Shown here: positions 8,725 to 17,720 of the stretch, piece by piece
Position numbering within the stretch: the first letter of the stretch is position 1
Layout: each line of letters starts with the position of its first letter
NCBI GenBank assembly: GCA_039029315.1
Contig: JBCCGK010000037.1
Span: forward strand, 1-64,000
Source: JBCCCJ01 sp039029315
GTDB taxonomy: Bacteria; Bacteroidota; Bacteroidia; J057
Direction: 5' to 3'
DNA length: 64,000 bases
The notes under the pieces: generated by a model
Databases searched by the model: none
Seen by the model: only the letters and a program-made list of their open reading frames with translations
What the model was told of the DNA's origin: nothing
Translations under genes and position numbers: made by a program

Positions 8725-9993
8725 ATGAAACACCCCATCAAACGCATCCTCAAAAAAAGTATTGGCTGGCTTCATTTGTGGATAGGACTTGTTGCAGGGC
8801 TGATCATTCTCATCAGTATGTTTGGAGCTGCCGTATTTGTGTGGGAGGATGAATTAACTAATTGGTATTATCAGGATCTGGTATTTGTGCCAGAGGTGGG
8901 GGAAGAACTCCTCCCTCCAAGCGAGCTCTTTCAAGTGATAGAAGAAGCGTATCCAGGTGAAGAATTCCGATCCTTTGGCCTCAGTAATGACCCTCGAAAG
9001 GGTTATACCTTCTTTGTATTCAAACGATCAGCAAGCCCTGGCTGGACCTGGTGGTCTACCATTGATCGTTATGAGCGAATCTATGTCGATCCCTATCAAG
9101 GGAAAGTGCTCGGTAGTATTGACATGAAACATGACTGGATTCAGAATTGCCGACGCCTACATCAAAACCTCCTCTTGTATCCGAAAGTAGGAGAGATGAT
9201 TGTGGGAATTGCCGCCTTGATCATGATTTTCATGGCCCTGAGTGGTCTCTACCTTTGGTGGCCCAAAAATTGGCGCATGCTCAAGATGCGTCTGAAGATC
9301 AAATGGAAAGCCCGCTGGAGAAGAGTCAATTGGGACCTGCACAGCGTTGGAGGATTTTACACCTATCTGTTTATCCTGTTTTTTGCAACGACAGGATTGG
9401 TTTGGACCTTCAATTGGTGGCGGGACGGGATCTATCATCTGTTAGGGAATGATCCGCAGGAGGTCTTTGCCAAACATGAATTGCCTGTGATGCCTTGCGG
9501 TCTCCAGATGGAAGCCGTGGATATTGCCTTCGAAGATGCGATCCAGCGACAAAACAGTTGGTATGAAATGAGCTTTCGACGACCTTCAGAAGATCAGGAA
9601 GAAGGCGAAATCTCTGCATTCATTCGGTTCAAACATCCAGATTCATGGTGGGAAACCAGCGACTCCTATGCTTATCATCCGGAGACAGGCGCGCTTTATT
9701 GGGATCGAACACATGAGGACAAACTATTGGGAGAAAAGTGGCGAAATGCCAATTATGCCATGCACGTAGGAAGCATCTATGGATGGCCAACGAAAATCAT
9801 CGCCTTCATTTCTGCTTTGTTTTTTGCTTTCCTTCCAATCTCAGGCTTCCTCATTTGGTGGGGGAGAAAGAAGAAAAAGAAAGCGAAGCGCAAGAACAAA
9901 TCTTCTTCCGCCGCAAAACAGATCCCTCGTAAGGAGGTAGTCAAATCTTCGGTCAAACCAAAGCCAGAAAAAGAACCCACACCATTCGTTTAA
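8725..9993 (+). CDS. PepSY-associated TM helix protein (putative inner-membrane ferric reductase)
   Basis: About 422 residues with four membrane helices: residues ~8-35 (WLHLWIGLVAGLIILISMFG), ~165-190, ~215-240 and ~355-380. PepSY-type periplasmic regions lie between them, and a very basic tail (KKKKKAKRKNK) follows. This is the layout of PepSY_TM proteins, which commonly pair with TonB receptors and are thought to reduce ferric siderophores at the inner membrane. The preferred start is the ATG at 8725; the frame is open from 8692, but the family begins just before the first helix. A second PepSY protein is encoded at 26648-27955 next to a TonB receptor. Confidence 0.85.
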   Translation: MKHPIKRILKKSIGWLHLWIGLVAGLIILISMFGAAVFVWEDELTNWYYQDLVFVPEVGEELLPPSELFQVIEEAYPGEEFRSFGLSNDPRKGYTFFVFKRSASPGWTWWSTIDRYERIYVDPYQGKVLGSIDMKHDWIQNCRRLHQNLLLYPKVGEMIVGIAALIMIFMALSGLYLWWPKNWRMLKMRLKIKWKARWRRVNWDLHSVGGFYTYLFILFFATTGLVWTFNWWRDGIYHLLGNDPQEVFAKHELPVMPCGLQMEAVDIAFEDAIQRQNSWYEMSFRRPSEDQEEGEISAFIRFKHPDSWWETSDSYAYHPETGALYWDRTHEDKLLGEKWRNANYAMHVGSIYGWPTKIIAFISALFFAFLPISGFLIWWGRKKKKKAKRKNKSSSAAKQIPRKEVVKSSVKPKPEKEPTPFV

Positions 9994-10113
9994 CTCCTTC
10001 TGTTTTCGGGTAAATGTTGGAATAGTTAGGTGGCCTTTTCCCTCCTTATGAGAAGTCTGTAATAGCTTTCCCAAAATTGATGATTGATCAATTATTACCC
10101 AAAGAAAAAGAGA

Positions 10114-10153
10114 TACCTAATATTTGGGACTAAGCACTACCTAAGCTTCGGTA
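10114..10153. promoter_or_regulatory. Tandem palindromic operator, TACCTAA type (site 1)
   Basis: TACCTAAGCTTCGGTA at 10138-10153 matches, with one mismatch, the perfect 16-bp palindrome at 30383-30398. A weaker copy, TACCTAATATTTGGGA, lies 24 bp upstream at 10114-10129. The same two-copy arrangement with 23-bp spacing precedes the TonB receptor gene. The binding protein is unknown. Confidence 0.55.
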
Positions 10154-10186
10154 TTTTTGGAAATTGAGTTAAAAATCATTCTTATT

Positions 10187-10205
10187 TTTATTTAGTCTAA
10201 ATAAA
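10187..10205. promoter_or_regulatory. Fur-like operator, minimal form (site 2)
   Basis: A perfect palindrome, TTTATTTAG-T-CTAAATAAA, with the core ATTTAG-T-CTAAAT at 10190-10202. It is the 6-1-6 version of the operator and lacks the extra central hexamer found at the other four sites. It precedes the gene at 10309 by about 100 bp. Confidence 0.65.
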
Positions 10206-10308
10206 AATAGCGTACATTGAACCTATGATTTCTTTGGGAGTGCCACATAGAACGAGTTGTGCTAACATCCTCTGGAAGTCAGAATCAAATCTGATCAATT
10301 GACGCTTT

Positions 10309-10653
10309 ATGAATTCCTCTTCAAGACATAAGCACACCTTTGAATTACTGCATCATGATAAGGACAGTAAGATCGTATACTGTTATGAGTGCCAGGCCTT
10401 CCACGTGAATTATGGTACGGTTTCATTGGATCTTGCCAGGACCACAATCGAATCATTAATAGATAGCCTGGATCTGAACCTGCAACTCTACAAAGGAATG
10501 GCAGATTCAGATGAGCGATGTATTGAGATCGCTACTCCTTACTTTGGAATCCGGCTTCTATTTTCCTTCAATGAACTGGAAGTGTTGAGAACCCTTCTGA
10601 AAGATGCCTATTTGAGGATTGAAGAAAGACTTTGGAAATCAAATTGGAATTGA
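10309..10653 (+). CDS. Conserved small protein with CxxC motif, unknown function
   Basis: A 114-residue soluble protein. It has one Cys pair, CYEC, at about residues 24-27, followed by QAFHVNYGTVSLDL. It resembles small uncharacterised Bacteroidota proteins with a CxxC near the N-terminus (DUF6686-like); I am not certain of the family. A Fur-like operator lies upstream and the ChaN-like gene follows, so an iron- or redox-linked role is plausible. No signal peptide or membrane helix is present. There is no basis in the sequence for naming an activity. Confidence 0.7.
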   Translation: MNSSSRHKHTFELLHHDKDSKIVYCYECQAFHVNYGTVSLDLARTTIESLIDSLDLNLQLYKGMADSDERCIEIATPYFGIRLLFSFNELEVLRTLLKDAYLRIEERLWKSNWN

Positions 10654-10738
10654 TTTATTCCAACTCAAAGCTAGCAATTCCCTGTTAAGGAATAGGGGGT
10701 TAAGCTTTTCTCGTTTTCATAGAATCCAGACATTTTCG

Positions 10739-11626
10739 ATGCCTCATCCTTCTCTTTTTCTTTTTTGTCTAATCCTCTGTTTGAATGCAGGCTTGATTGC
10801 CCAAGAGATTGAGTTTTCAGAATTTAAAATCTATTCCACAGAGCAACAGCAGACCCTCACCCCACAAGAATTACTGGAAGACATAGCAGAAGTAGATGTC
10901 CTCTTTTTTGGAGAAGAACATGACGATAATTTAGGCCACTGGATACAGGATACCTTGTATCGCATGATATTGCAAGCCTATGGAAGCACTACATTGAGTC
11001 TGGAAATGTTCGAAACAGATTGCCAATTGGTCCTAGATGAGTATTTGGCAGATCTCATCACTGAAGAGAGACTCATCAAGGATGGTCGTGCCTGGAAAAA
11101 CTACAAAAAAGCATATCGTCCTTTAGTAGAAACAGCCAAAACACAAGGTCAGGCAGTGATTGCAGCCAATGCCCCTCGCCGCTATGTCAAGCTCGTCAGC
11201 AGAAAGGGATTGGATGCCCTCTCGCAACTCACAAAGTCAGCTCAACAATACTTACCTCCTCTCCCCATTTTTACAGCCGATAGTGGATATTATCGACGCT
11301 TCAAAGAGGCAATGGGTGAGTTCGGCCACCAAATGCGAGACAATGTCTACCATGCGCAATGTACTTGGGATGCTTCTATGGCTTATCGTATATTTCGGCA
11401 TTGGCGCAAACACAAGCAAGAACTGATCTTTCATCTCAATGGAAGATTTCACACAGACTACCAACAAGGAACATTCGCTCAATTGCAAAGCCTTCACAAA
11501 AAGATTAAGCTCAAAAATATCAGTTGTTTTCCTGCTGATGACTATGATCAACCTGATTGGTCAGTCTATGCACAGCAAGGGGATTACATCATTCTTTCAC
11601 AATCGAGAGAAGAAAAAGACGAGTAA
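10739..11626 (+). CDS. ChaN family protein (DUF399/TIKI-like, haem/iron uptake associated)
   Basis: A 295-residue exported protein. A signal peptide (LFLFCLILCLNAGLIAQ) is followed by the ChaN-type core with VDVLFFGEEHDDNLGHW at about residues 52-68 and a later His-rich HLNGRFHTDYQQG motif, the usual acidic and histidine positions of this superfamily. ChaN of Campylobacter binds haem cofacially; relatives often accompany TonB receptors and PepSY proteins. The frame is open from 10619, but only the ATG at 10739 gives a proper signal peptide. No lipobox Cys is seen, so it is probably periplasmic rather than lipid-anchored. Confidence 0.82.
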   Translation: MPHPSLFLFCLILCLNAGLIAQEIEFSEFKIYSTEQQQTLTPQELLEDIAEVDVLFFGEEHDDNLGHWIQDTLYRMILQAYGSTTLSLEMFETDCQLVLDEYLADLITEERLIKDGRAWKNYKKAYRPLVETAKTQGQAVIAANAPRRYVKLVSRKGLDALSQLTKSAQQYLPPLPIFTADSGYYRRFKEAMGEFGHQMRDNVYHAQCTWDASMAYRIFRHWRKHKQELIFHLNGRFHTDYQQGTFAQLQSLHKKIKLKNISCFPADDYDQPDWSVYAQQGDYIILSQSREEKDE

Positions 11627-11645
11627 CTCATCCTGATTTTCTGTT

Positions 11646-12632
11646 CTATTTCAGTGTGCTGGGGGGGTAACCAAACCGTTTCTTAAATGCAGTACTGAAG
11701 TGTTGAGGATTCTTGTAGCCAATCCGATCTGCTACCTGACTTACTGTGAGATCCTCATCCAGAAGCCATCGCTTGGCTTGTTGCATTTTGGCTGAGTTCC
11801 AATATTCAAAAACAGTTGTCCCAAAAATTTGTTTGAATCCTACCTTCAGTGCATATTCATTCGTACCAAATTGCCGAGCCAATTGCATCAGGGTACAGGG
11901 ACGGTCGAGATTATGCAGCAAGTATTCCCGCACTGCATGCAATCTATCGATCTCGAGTTGCCGCAACAGCAAAGTCTTGGGAGATTTAAGAGAGATCATT
12001 TGCTCCAATTGCAACAAGAGTAATTCTATCACTTTTGCTTCGAGATACATTCGCTTGAACACCCCCTTACGATCACAACACAGAATTTCCTGAATGACTG
12101 CATGCATAGAAGGCGTGATGGGATAGTTATGAGGACTCAAGAATCCGGACTCCTGACGCTCCAAAGAGGCAAGGAATTGAAGAAATGTATCAGAGCTTTG
12201 AGGAAGAAATCGCTTAAAAAACTGCGGCATCAAATTAATTTCGAATATTTTGATTCGCTGATTCGGACGAACCATCGATCTTCCTTTGAAGTCCGAAGCA
12301 TATATGATATTGTGTTGGTTATAGCCAAATTCATAAATCTCCTGAGAGCCCAACTCCTGGGCAAAAGTTTCTCCCTGCAACCCAAAATGAAGCTCTACGG
12401 TCTCCATTTCTGCTTCAAAGGTCAACTCGGTCAGCTCTCGAGCCATCAGATTTCCATATCCAATGTGGATGTTCTCCATAAAAATTTCCCGGTAGGTTCC
12501 TTCACCTCCAAGAAGTTTCGCTGAATAGGTCCGTTCGCAGACGCCCCCTTCTTTTAAAGTAGAAAAGCTCTCTGGATAGGAAGTTTCCAACAGCATTTCT
12601 TGTAGATCTCGGTTTTGCAATCGTATTCTCAT
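11646..12632 (-). CDS. AraC family transcriptional regulator, PchR/YbtA-like (copy 2)
   Basis: A 328-residue paralogue of the regulator at 358-1341, with the same C-terminal double HTH (GTNEYALKVGFKQIFGTTVF, then RIGYKNPQHFSTAFKKRFG) at about residues 233-328. It diverges from the siderophore-type ABC transporter pair. Perfect 14-bp direct repeats with a 21-bp period lie directly before its start codon (12634-12668), suggesting autoregulation. In yersiniabactin and pyochelin systems, AraC regulators of this kind sense the ferric siderophore; the same is inferred here. Confidence 0.88.
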   Translation of the reverse strand: MRIRLQNRDLQEMLLETSYPESFSTLKEGGVCERTYSAKLLGGEGTYREIFMENIHIGYGNLMARELTELTFEAEMETVELHFGLQGETFAQELGSQEIYEFGYNQHNIIYASDFKGRSMVRPNQRIKIFEINLMPQFFKRFLPQSSDTFLQFLASLERQESGFLSPHNYPITPSMHAVIQEILCCDRKGVFKRMYLEAKVIELLLLQLEQMISLKSPKTLLLRQLEIDRLHAVREYLLHNLDRPCTLMQLARQFGTNEYALKVGFKQIFGTTVFEYWNSAKMQQAKRWLLDEDLTVSQVADRIGYKNPQHFSTAFKKRFGYPPSTLK

Positions 12633-12633
12633 G

Positions 12634-12668
12634 TCCGTTTGGCGTAGAGATTTATCCGTTTGGCGTAG
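12634..12668. promoter_or_regulatory. Tandem direct repeat, probable AraC regulator operator (copy 2)
   Basis: TCCGTTTGGCGTAG occurs at 12634-12647 and again, identically, at 12655-12668, a 21-bp period. The motif shares TCCGTnTnGCGT with the repeats before the other AraC gene. It starts 1 bp upstream of the AraC start codon and 22 bp lie between its end and the -7 element of the divergent ABC operon. Confidence 0.65.
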
Positions 12669-12690
12669 TACATGGAGTCTATAGAAGCCT

Positions 12691-12698
12691 CATATTTG
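12691..12698 (+). promoter_or_regulatory. Probable -7 element of the ABC exporter operon
   Basis: CATATTTG differs from the Bacteroidota consensus TAnnTTTG at one position. Its spacing to the AraC repeats upstream and the Fur-like operator downstream closely mirrors that of the imelysin operon promoter. Confidence 0.35.
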
Positions 12699-12710
12699 CA
12701 ATATAATATT

Positions 12711-12733
12711 TTATTTAGACTCATTATAAATAA
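12711..12733. promoter_or_regulatory. Fur-like operator (site 3)
   Basis: The core at 12713-12731 reads ATTTAG-A-CTCATT-ATAAAT, the 6-1-6-6 orientation with small mismatches in the second and third hexamers. The outer arms (TTATTTAGA and TATAAATAA) match with one mismatch. It lies 11 bp before the start codon of the ABC transporter gene at 12745. Confidence 0.6.
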
Positions 12734-12744
12734 GGACAAATTAT

Positions 12745-14496
12745 ATGGGGACACCGAGCAAAAATGGAATCTCAAGGCTCCTGCAAATTGCTGGTAGGCG
12801 GACCTACCTCCTGATTCTGTCAGGATTATTGGCTGTGGCGCATGCAGCATTGGCCCTTGTCCCCTATATCCTGGTCTATTATATCCTGCAACAATTGGTG
12901 CAACCAGCCTTCGATCAGACAATGGTCCAGCAATATTTGTTATGGGCAATCCTTGCAGGAATTGGGAGCTATCTATTGCTCTATGCCTCAGGAATGGCTT
13001 CACATATAGCAGCTTTCAATATCTTATATGAACTGAGAGCCCAAACTGCCGCCAAACTAGGCCAACTCCCCCTGGGATTTGTGAATTCTTTTCGATCTGG
13101 CGCGCTGAAAAAGATTGTAGCAGATGATATAGAACGTGTAGAGACTTTCATCGCTCACCAAATTCCAGATTTCGTAAAGGGATCTACGCTTCCGCTTGTA
13201 ACCATTGTGTATCTGTTTTTTGTGGACTGGCGTCTGGCAGCGATCAGTTTTGTCCCACTCCTCATCCTGGCCATATGGATGCCGATCGTATTCAACTCTT
13301 CGACTTCCAGGGAGATGTTGAAGCTTTTCCATCAATCCCAGGAAGACATGAACAGTGGCATTGTCGAGTTCGTTCGCGCAATGCCAGTAATGAAAATCTT
13401 CTCTCAAACAGCCGATAGCTTCCAGCAATATAGCGGAACCGTGAATCTATTTGCCGATAGCAATATTCAATACTTGCATAGGAGTGCGCCTCCATTTGCA
13501 GTATTCATGAGCTTTATGAGCAATGCTACCCTCCCGATCCTGGTCTTGGGCACCTATTTGTACCTGGAAAATGGTGTGAGTTTCTCTACCCTTATCCTCT
13601 TTCTGATGCTCGGGGTGGGATACATCAAGCCAGTATTTGCACTGTCCAATCTGGGCATGCAATTGATGTTGATCAACAAGGGAGTAGAACGAATGGATAC
13701 CATCCTCAACGAGGAAAATCAGGATAACTCTGGATCTTCAATCTCTCCCTCACAGTTTACAGTTGAGTTTAAAGAAGTAGGATTCTCCTATGTCGAGGGC
13801 CTAAAAGTCCTGGATCAGGTGTCTTTTGCTGTTCAGGAAGGAAGCATTACGGCCCTGGTTGGTCCTTCAGGTGCAGGGAAGTCCACAGCTGCCCAGCTGG
13901 TCGCGCGTTTCTGGGATATTCAGGAAGGAGAGATTATGATTGGAGGGAAAAATATTCAAGCAATTTCAGTTAACCTACTCATGGAACATGTCTCCTTTGT
14001 CTTTCAAGACAGCTTCATGTTTCAGGAGACGATATATGAAAATATCCGCATGGGCATGGATAGGTCGGAAGAAGCCATCATTGCTGCTGCCAAAGCCGCC
14101 CAATGTCATGATTTTATTTCAGACCTGCCTCAAGGATATCAGACCCGATTTGGAGCATTTGGAGTCCATTTGAGTGGGGGCGAACAGCAACGCATTCAGT
14201 TGGCGCGGGCAATTCTGAAGGACGCGCCTATCCTGATTCTCGATGAGGCAACAGCCTTCAGCGATCCGGAAAATGAACATCTGATCCAGCAGGCCTTTGG
14301 GAAATTGATCCAAAACAAAACGGTCATCGTCATTGCCCATCGACTGAGTACCATTACACAGGCAAATCAGATTGTGGTGTTCAACAAAGGACGCATTGAG
14401 GCCAAAGGCACGCATGAACAATTATTGAATCAAAGCAACCTCTACACCCAGATGTGGAATGCTCACATCCGAGCCAAAGAATACACCATCTCATGA
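12745..14496 (+). CDS. ABC transporter, fused permease-ATPase, IrtA/YbtP-like
   Basis: A 583-residue half transporter: an ABC exporter-fold membrane domain (~residues 20-320) followed by an ATPase domain with Walker A GPSGAGKST (~374), signature LSGGEQQR (~480) and Walker B ILILDEATAFSDPENE (~499). The EATAFxDPENE form is characteristic of the IrtA/YbtP branch of siderophore transporters. It overlaps its partner by 4 bp (ATGA), so the two should form a heterodimer. In mycobacteria and Yersinia such pairs import ferric siderophores despite an exporter fold; direction here cannot be told from sequence. Expression is probably under the Fur-like operator and AraC regulator 2. Confidence 0.88.
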   Translation: MGTPSKNGISRLLQIAGRRTYLLILSGLLAVAHAALALVPYILVYYILQQLVQPAFDQTMVQQYLLWAILAGIGSYLLLYASGMASHIAAFNILYELRAQTAAKLGQLPLGFVNSFRSGALKKIVADDIERVETFIAHQIPDFVKGSTLPLVTIVYLFFVDWRLAAISFVPLLILAIWMPIVFNSSTSREMLKLFHQSQEDMNSGIVEFVRAMPVMKIFSQTADSFQQYSGTVNLFADSNIQYLHRSAPPFAVFMSFMSNATLPILVLGTYLYLENGVSFSTLILFLMLGVGYIKPVFALSNLGMQLMLINKGVERMDTILNEENQDNSGSSISPSQFTVEFKEVGFSYVEGLKVLDQVSFAVQEGSITALVGPSGAGKSTAAQLVARFWDIQEGEIMIGGKNIQAISVNLLMEHVSFVFQDSFMFQETIYENIRMGMDRSEEAIIAAAKAAQCHDFISDLPQGYQTRFGAFGVHLSGGEQQRIQLARAILKDAPILILDEATAFSDPENEHLIQQAFGKLIQNKTVIVIAHRLSTITQANQIVVFNKGRIEAKGTHEQLLNQSNLYTQMWNAHIRAKEYTIS

Positions 14497-16253
14497 ATAT
14501 GATTAGCAATATCCGTTATGCTTTCAGATTCGACCAATCCGGGATTCGGAAAGCTTTCCTTTGGGAATTCCTGCATGGAATCCTGATAGCGGCACCAAGT
14601 GGCATTTTATTGATCATTATCTGGGAGCTGTTCAAGGAAAGCCCTGACCTCAACACAATCTGGATCACCCTTGCAGTGATGGGGGGCTTGTTTCTCCTTC
14701 AATTATATGTCGCCCAAAAAGCCATGATTAGCTCGAATGAAGCGACCTATGAGATGAGTAGACGCATTCGGCTGGCATTGGGCAACAAATTGCAACGGCT
14801 TTCTCTGGGCTATTACAAAAAGCGAGACCCAGGAGAGTTGGCCGCAGTCGTCTTGCAAGATGTCGCCAACTTCGAAAATATTTTTGGCCATAGCGTCACC
14901 AATATCGCCAATGCCGTGTTTGGAACACTTATACTGTCCAGCTTCCTCCTATGGCTGAACTGGACCCTTGGGCTTAGCTTGCTGGCCGCCCTGGTTTTGG
15001 CCATCCCTCTGATTCAATTGAGCAAGTGGCTCGTCGAAAAATATGGAAGCAAAACCATCGCAGCCCGCAATACTACTGGTGCCAGATTTTTGGAATATGT
15101 CCAGGGAATCCAGCATATCAAGTCCTATGGGATGACTGGGGCGCGATTTCAATCTCTCAAGCAAGCCTTGTCCGATTTGCGCAGAGAAAGCATCCGTACG
15201 GAGGCCATTCCAGGCCCTTTTATTCTTACAGTTGGGGTATTGCTTGAAGTATGCTTTGTCCTCATGATCTGGTTGGCCCTGTACATGCTCAGCCAATCGA
15301 CCCTAACTATACCGGTTCTTATCGCTTTTCTCATTCTCGGATACAGGTTGTATGAACCCCTAAAAATCCTGATGGTTGAGTATCCCATCCTTAGCTATAT
15401 GAATCTCAGTCTTAGCCGGGTGATCTCAGTCCTGGAAGCAGAGGAACAAACAATCGGACAGGATCTGGTTCCCTCAAGCTTTGGCATTGAATTTGATCAG
15501 GTGAGTTTTTCCTATGTAGAGGAGCGACAAGTCATGAATCAGCTAAGTTTCACAGCTGCTATGGGCACTATGACTGCTTTGGTGGGACCATCTGGTTCTG
15601 GAAAAACCACCATTACCTCCCTGATTGCTCGTTTCTGGGATGTATCAGAAGGTGTCATCAGGATTGGGGGCATTCCACTGACAGATATGGCAGCTGCTAC
15701 TGCATACACATTGATTAGCGAAGTATTTCAGGAAGTCTATCTGTTCGATGACAGCATTTACAACAATATCCTGATCGGCAATCCATTGGCAGACGAGAAG
15801 CAAGTGTTAGAAGCTGCCAAAAAAGCGCAAATCATGGAGTTTACAGATGACCTTCCCGATGGCCTAGACAGCTTGGTCGGAGAAGGAGGTAGTAAGCTGT
15901 CTGGAGGTCAAAAACAACGCATCAGTATCGCAAGGGCACTTCTAAAGGATGCTCCGATCATTTTGTTAGACGAAGCCACAGCCAGTCTGGACCCAGAGAA
16001 TGAGATCTATATCCAACAGGCCATTCAGGAGCTTGTCAGGGACAAAACAGTCATTGTCATTGCCCACAAGCTTGCCACCATCCAGCAAGCTGACCAGATT
16101 CTTGTATTGGACAAGGGTCATATAGTTGAATCTGGTACACATGATGTCTTGCTTGACCAAAAGGGTTTGTATGCTCGCCTCTGGCATACCCAACAACAAG
16201 CAAGTGGTTGGAAGATCACTACGAACAAAAAAATTGCTGAAGCAGCTGATTAG
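14493..16253 (+). CDS. ABC transporter, fused permease-ATPase, IrtB/YbtQ-like
   Basis: A 586-residue half transporter, partner of the preceding gene. It has an ABC membrane domain and an ATPase with Walker A GPSGSGKTT, signature LSGGQKQR and Walker B IILLDEATASLDPENE. The frame extends upstream, but the ATG at 14493 overlaps the previous stop by 4 bp (ATGA) and is the natural coupled start. As a pair with the 12745 gene it most likely moves a siderophore or its iron complex across the inner membrane. The MATE exporter follows after 60 bp on the same strand. Confidence 0.88.
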   Translation: MNMISNIRYAFRFDQSGIRKAFLWEFLHGILIAAPSGILLIIIWELFKESPDLNTIWITLAVMGGLFLLQLYVAQKAMISSNEATYEMSRRIRLALGNKLQRLSLGYYKKRDPGELAAVVLQDVANFENIFGHSVTNIANAVFGTLILSSFLLWLNWTLGLSLLAALVLAIPLIQLSKWLVEKYGSKTIAARNTTGARFLEYVQGIQHIKSYGMTGARFQSLKQALSDLRRESIRTEAIPGPFILTVGVLLEVCFVLMIWLALYMLSQSTLTIPVLIAFLILGYRLYEPLKILMVEYPILSYMNLSLSRVISVLEAEEQTIGQDLVPSSFGIEFDQVSFSYVEERQVMNQLSFTAAMGTMTALVGPSGSGKTTITSLIARFWDVSEGVIRIGGIPLTDMAAATAYTLISEVFQEVYLFDDSIYNNILIGNPLADEKQVLEAAKKAQIMEFTDDLPDGLDSLVGEGGSKLSGGQKQRISIARALLKDAPIILLDEATASLDPENEIYIQQAIQELVRDKTVIVIAHKLATIQQADQILVLDKGHIVESGTHDVLLDQKGLYARLWHTQQQASGWKITTNKKIAEAAD

Positions 16254-16313
16254 ATATGCTAAATAGATAATCCTGGCATATCAGCTGTTTGGCCCCAAAT
16301 TCTTCCCATTTTT

Positions 16314-17720
16314 ATGAATTCTTCAAATCATCAAAAACAATTTATTCTTTCGGAAGGCTTGACAAAAGTCATGTGGACGCTTTCCCTACCAGCCATTGCA
16401 GGCATGGTCCTCTTTGGCCTCAATGCCTTTATGGATACCGTCTACATTGGTCAACTGATGAATCCCACGGCTTTGGCTGGGGTGGCATTGGCCTATCCGC
16501 TCACCTCTATTCTTCTCGGCCTGGGCTCCTGGGCTGGGACCGGGGCGGGTAATCTGCTCAGCATTGTCCTGGGAAAAGAAGATATCGATACACAGCAGAA
16601 ACTCCTGGGAACTTCTACCCTGTTTATGCTGTTGATCACGGCCATTTTTGCCATCCCTGCCTATTTCTTTGCTGAGCCTCTTGTGCGTATGATGGGGGGA
16701 AGCGGAGAAGTTCTGGCCTATGGAGTAGAATATTTAGAAATTACCCTGTTGGCTTCTCCGTTCTGGGTCTATGGCCTGGGACTGAATATGATTGTTCGCG
16801 CAGAGGGCAAAATGAAGGAAGCAGCCATCATGATGAGTTATGGCCTATTTGTGAATCTCCTTCTGACGCCCTTGTTTATTATGACATTCGATATGGGGGT
16901 CGGCGGGGCAGCCTGGGCGACCAATATCGGGATGCTCATCTACTGTCTGACTGGCTATGTCTATTTTCGCAGGGGAAAGGCTTCCTTTCCAGCAAATATC
17001 CATAGTCTATCCTACGATGTCGCCATCTTCCGATCCATTGCCAAACTGGGATTCCCTGGTTTTATCCTGACAGTCATGGGATTGGTTCAGGCTATCGTAG
17101 TCTTCAATGCCATCGTGGGGGTAGGGACAGAAGATGATCTGGCCTTTTTCGCAGCAGCTAACCGCATTCAGCTCTTTCTTATGACCCCTCTGATCGGTCT
17201 CATGCGTGCGCTTCAGCCAGTTGTTGGGATCAACTTTGGCGCCTCACAGGGCAATCGGGTCAAACAGGCTTTTTGGGTCTTCACACGCACTGGATTTTTC
17301 ATCGTTGCCCCCTTTTGGCTTGTCTTAAGCCTTTTTCCGGAGTCAAGCCTGCATTTGGTATTGCCAGAGGTGGATTTTCAAGCAGAACAGATCTGGCACT
17401 TTCGCGTCTACATGCTCATGTTGCCCATTTTGCCAGTGGTATTCATGGCAATGACTTATCTCCCAGCCATTGAACAACCCAAATATGCCAGCATCATTGG
17501 CATGGCCCGCCAACTGGTTTTCTATGTTCCTGTTATGCTCCTTCTACCCAGATGGATTGGCATCGGGGGCGTGTACTATGGAGCGACCATCATTGATATC
17601 GTCATTACTGTCTGGTTGATCTATATCGTAAGACGAACCTTTTCTTCTCTCCCCCGCTCCCATGGAGTGGAGAAACAGGAAGCTATATCTGAAACCACAT
17701 CAATACCTTTATCTACATGA
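16314..17720 (+). CDS. MATE family efflux transporter
   Basis: A 468-residue polytopic protein with about 12 hydrophobic segments in two homologous halves, and typical MATE sequence such as GLTKVMWTLSLPAIAGMVLF at the start and FGASQGNRVKQAF near residue 305. MATE proteins export small organic molecules using Na+ or H+ gradients. Its location between a siderophore-type ABC pair and the NIS synthetase suggests siderophore export, which is inference. Its TGA stop overlaps the ATG of the next gene by 4 bp. Confidence 0.85.
   Translation: MNSSNHQKQFILSEGLTKVMWTLSLPAIAGMVLFGLNAFMDTVYIGQLMNPTALAGVALAYPLTSILLGLGSWAGTGAGNLLSIVLGKEDIDTQQKLLGTSTLFMLLITAIFAIPAYFFAEPLVRMMGGSGEVLAYGVEYLEITLLASPFWVYGLGLNMIVRAEGKMKEAAIMMSYGLFVNLLLTPLFIMTFDMGVGGAAWATNIGMLIYCLTGYVYFRRGKASFPANIHSLSYDVAIFRSIAKLGFPGFILTVMGLVQAIVVFNAIVGVGTEDDLAFFAAANRIQLFLMTPLIGLMRALQPVVGINFGASQGNRVKQAFWVFTRTGFFIVAPFWLVLSLFPESSLHLVLPEVDFQAEQIWHFRVYMLMLPILPVVFMAMTYLPAIEQPKYASIIGMARQLVFYVPVMLLLPRWIGIGGVYYGATIIDIVITVWLIYIVRRTFSSLPRSHGVEKQEAISETTSIPLST

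Larger units (their letters stand above)
9994..10308. other. Intergenic regulatory region
   Basis: These 315 bp hold no gene. They contain two copies of a palindromic motif (10114-10153) and a short Fur-like operator (10187-10205), both upstream of the 114-residue protein and ChaN-like gene. Confidence 0.6.

Noticed and set aside
8721..8852. Alternative short frame over the PepSY start
   Set aside because: The membrane helix of the PepSY protein is encoded in the other frame and gives a full-length family member.
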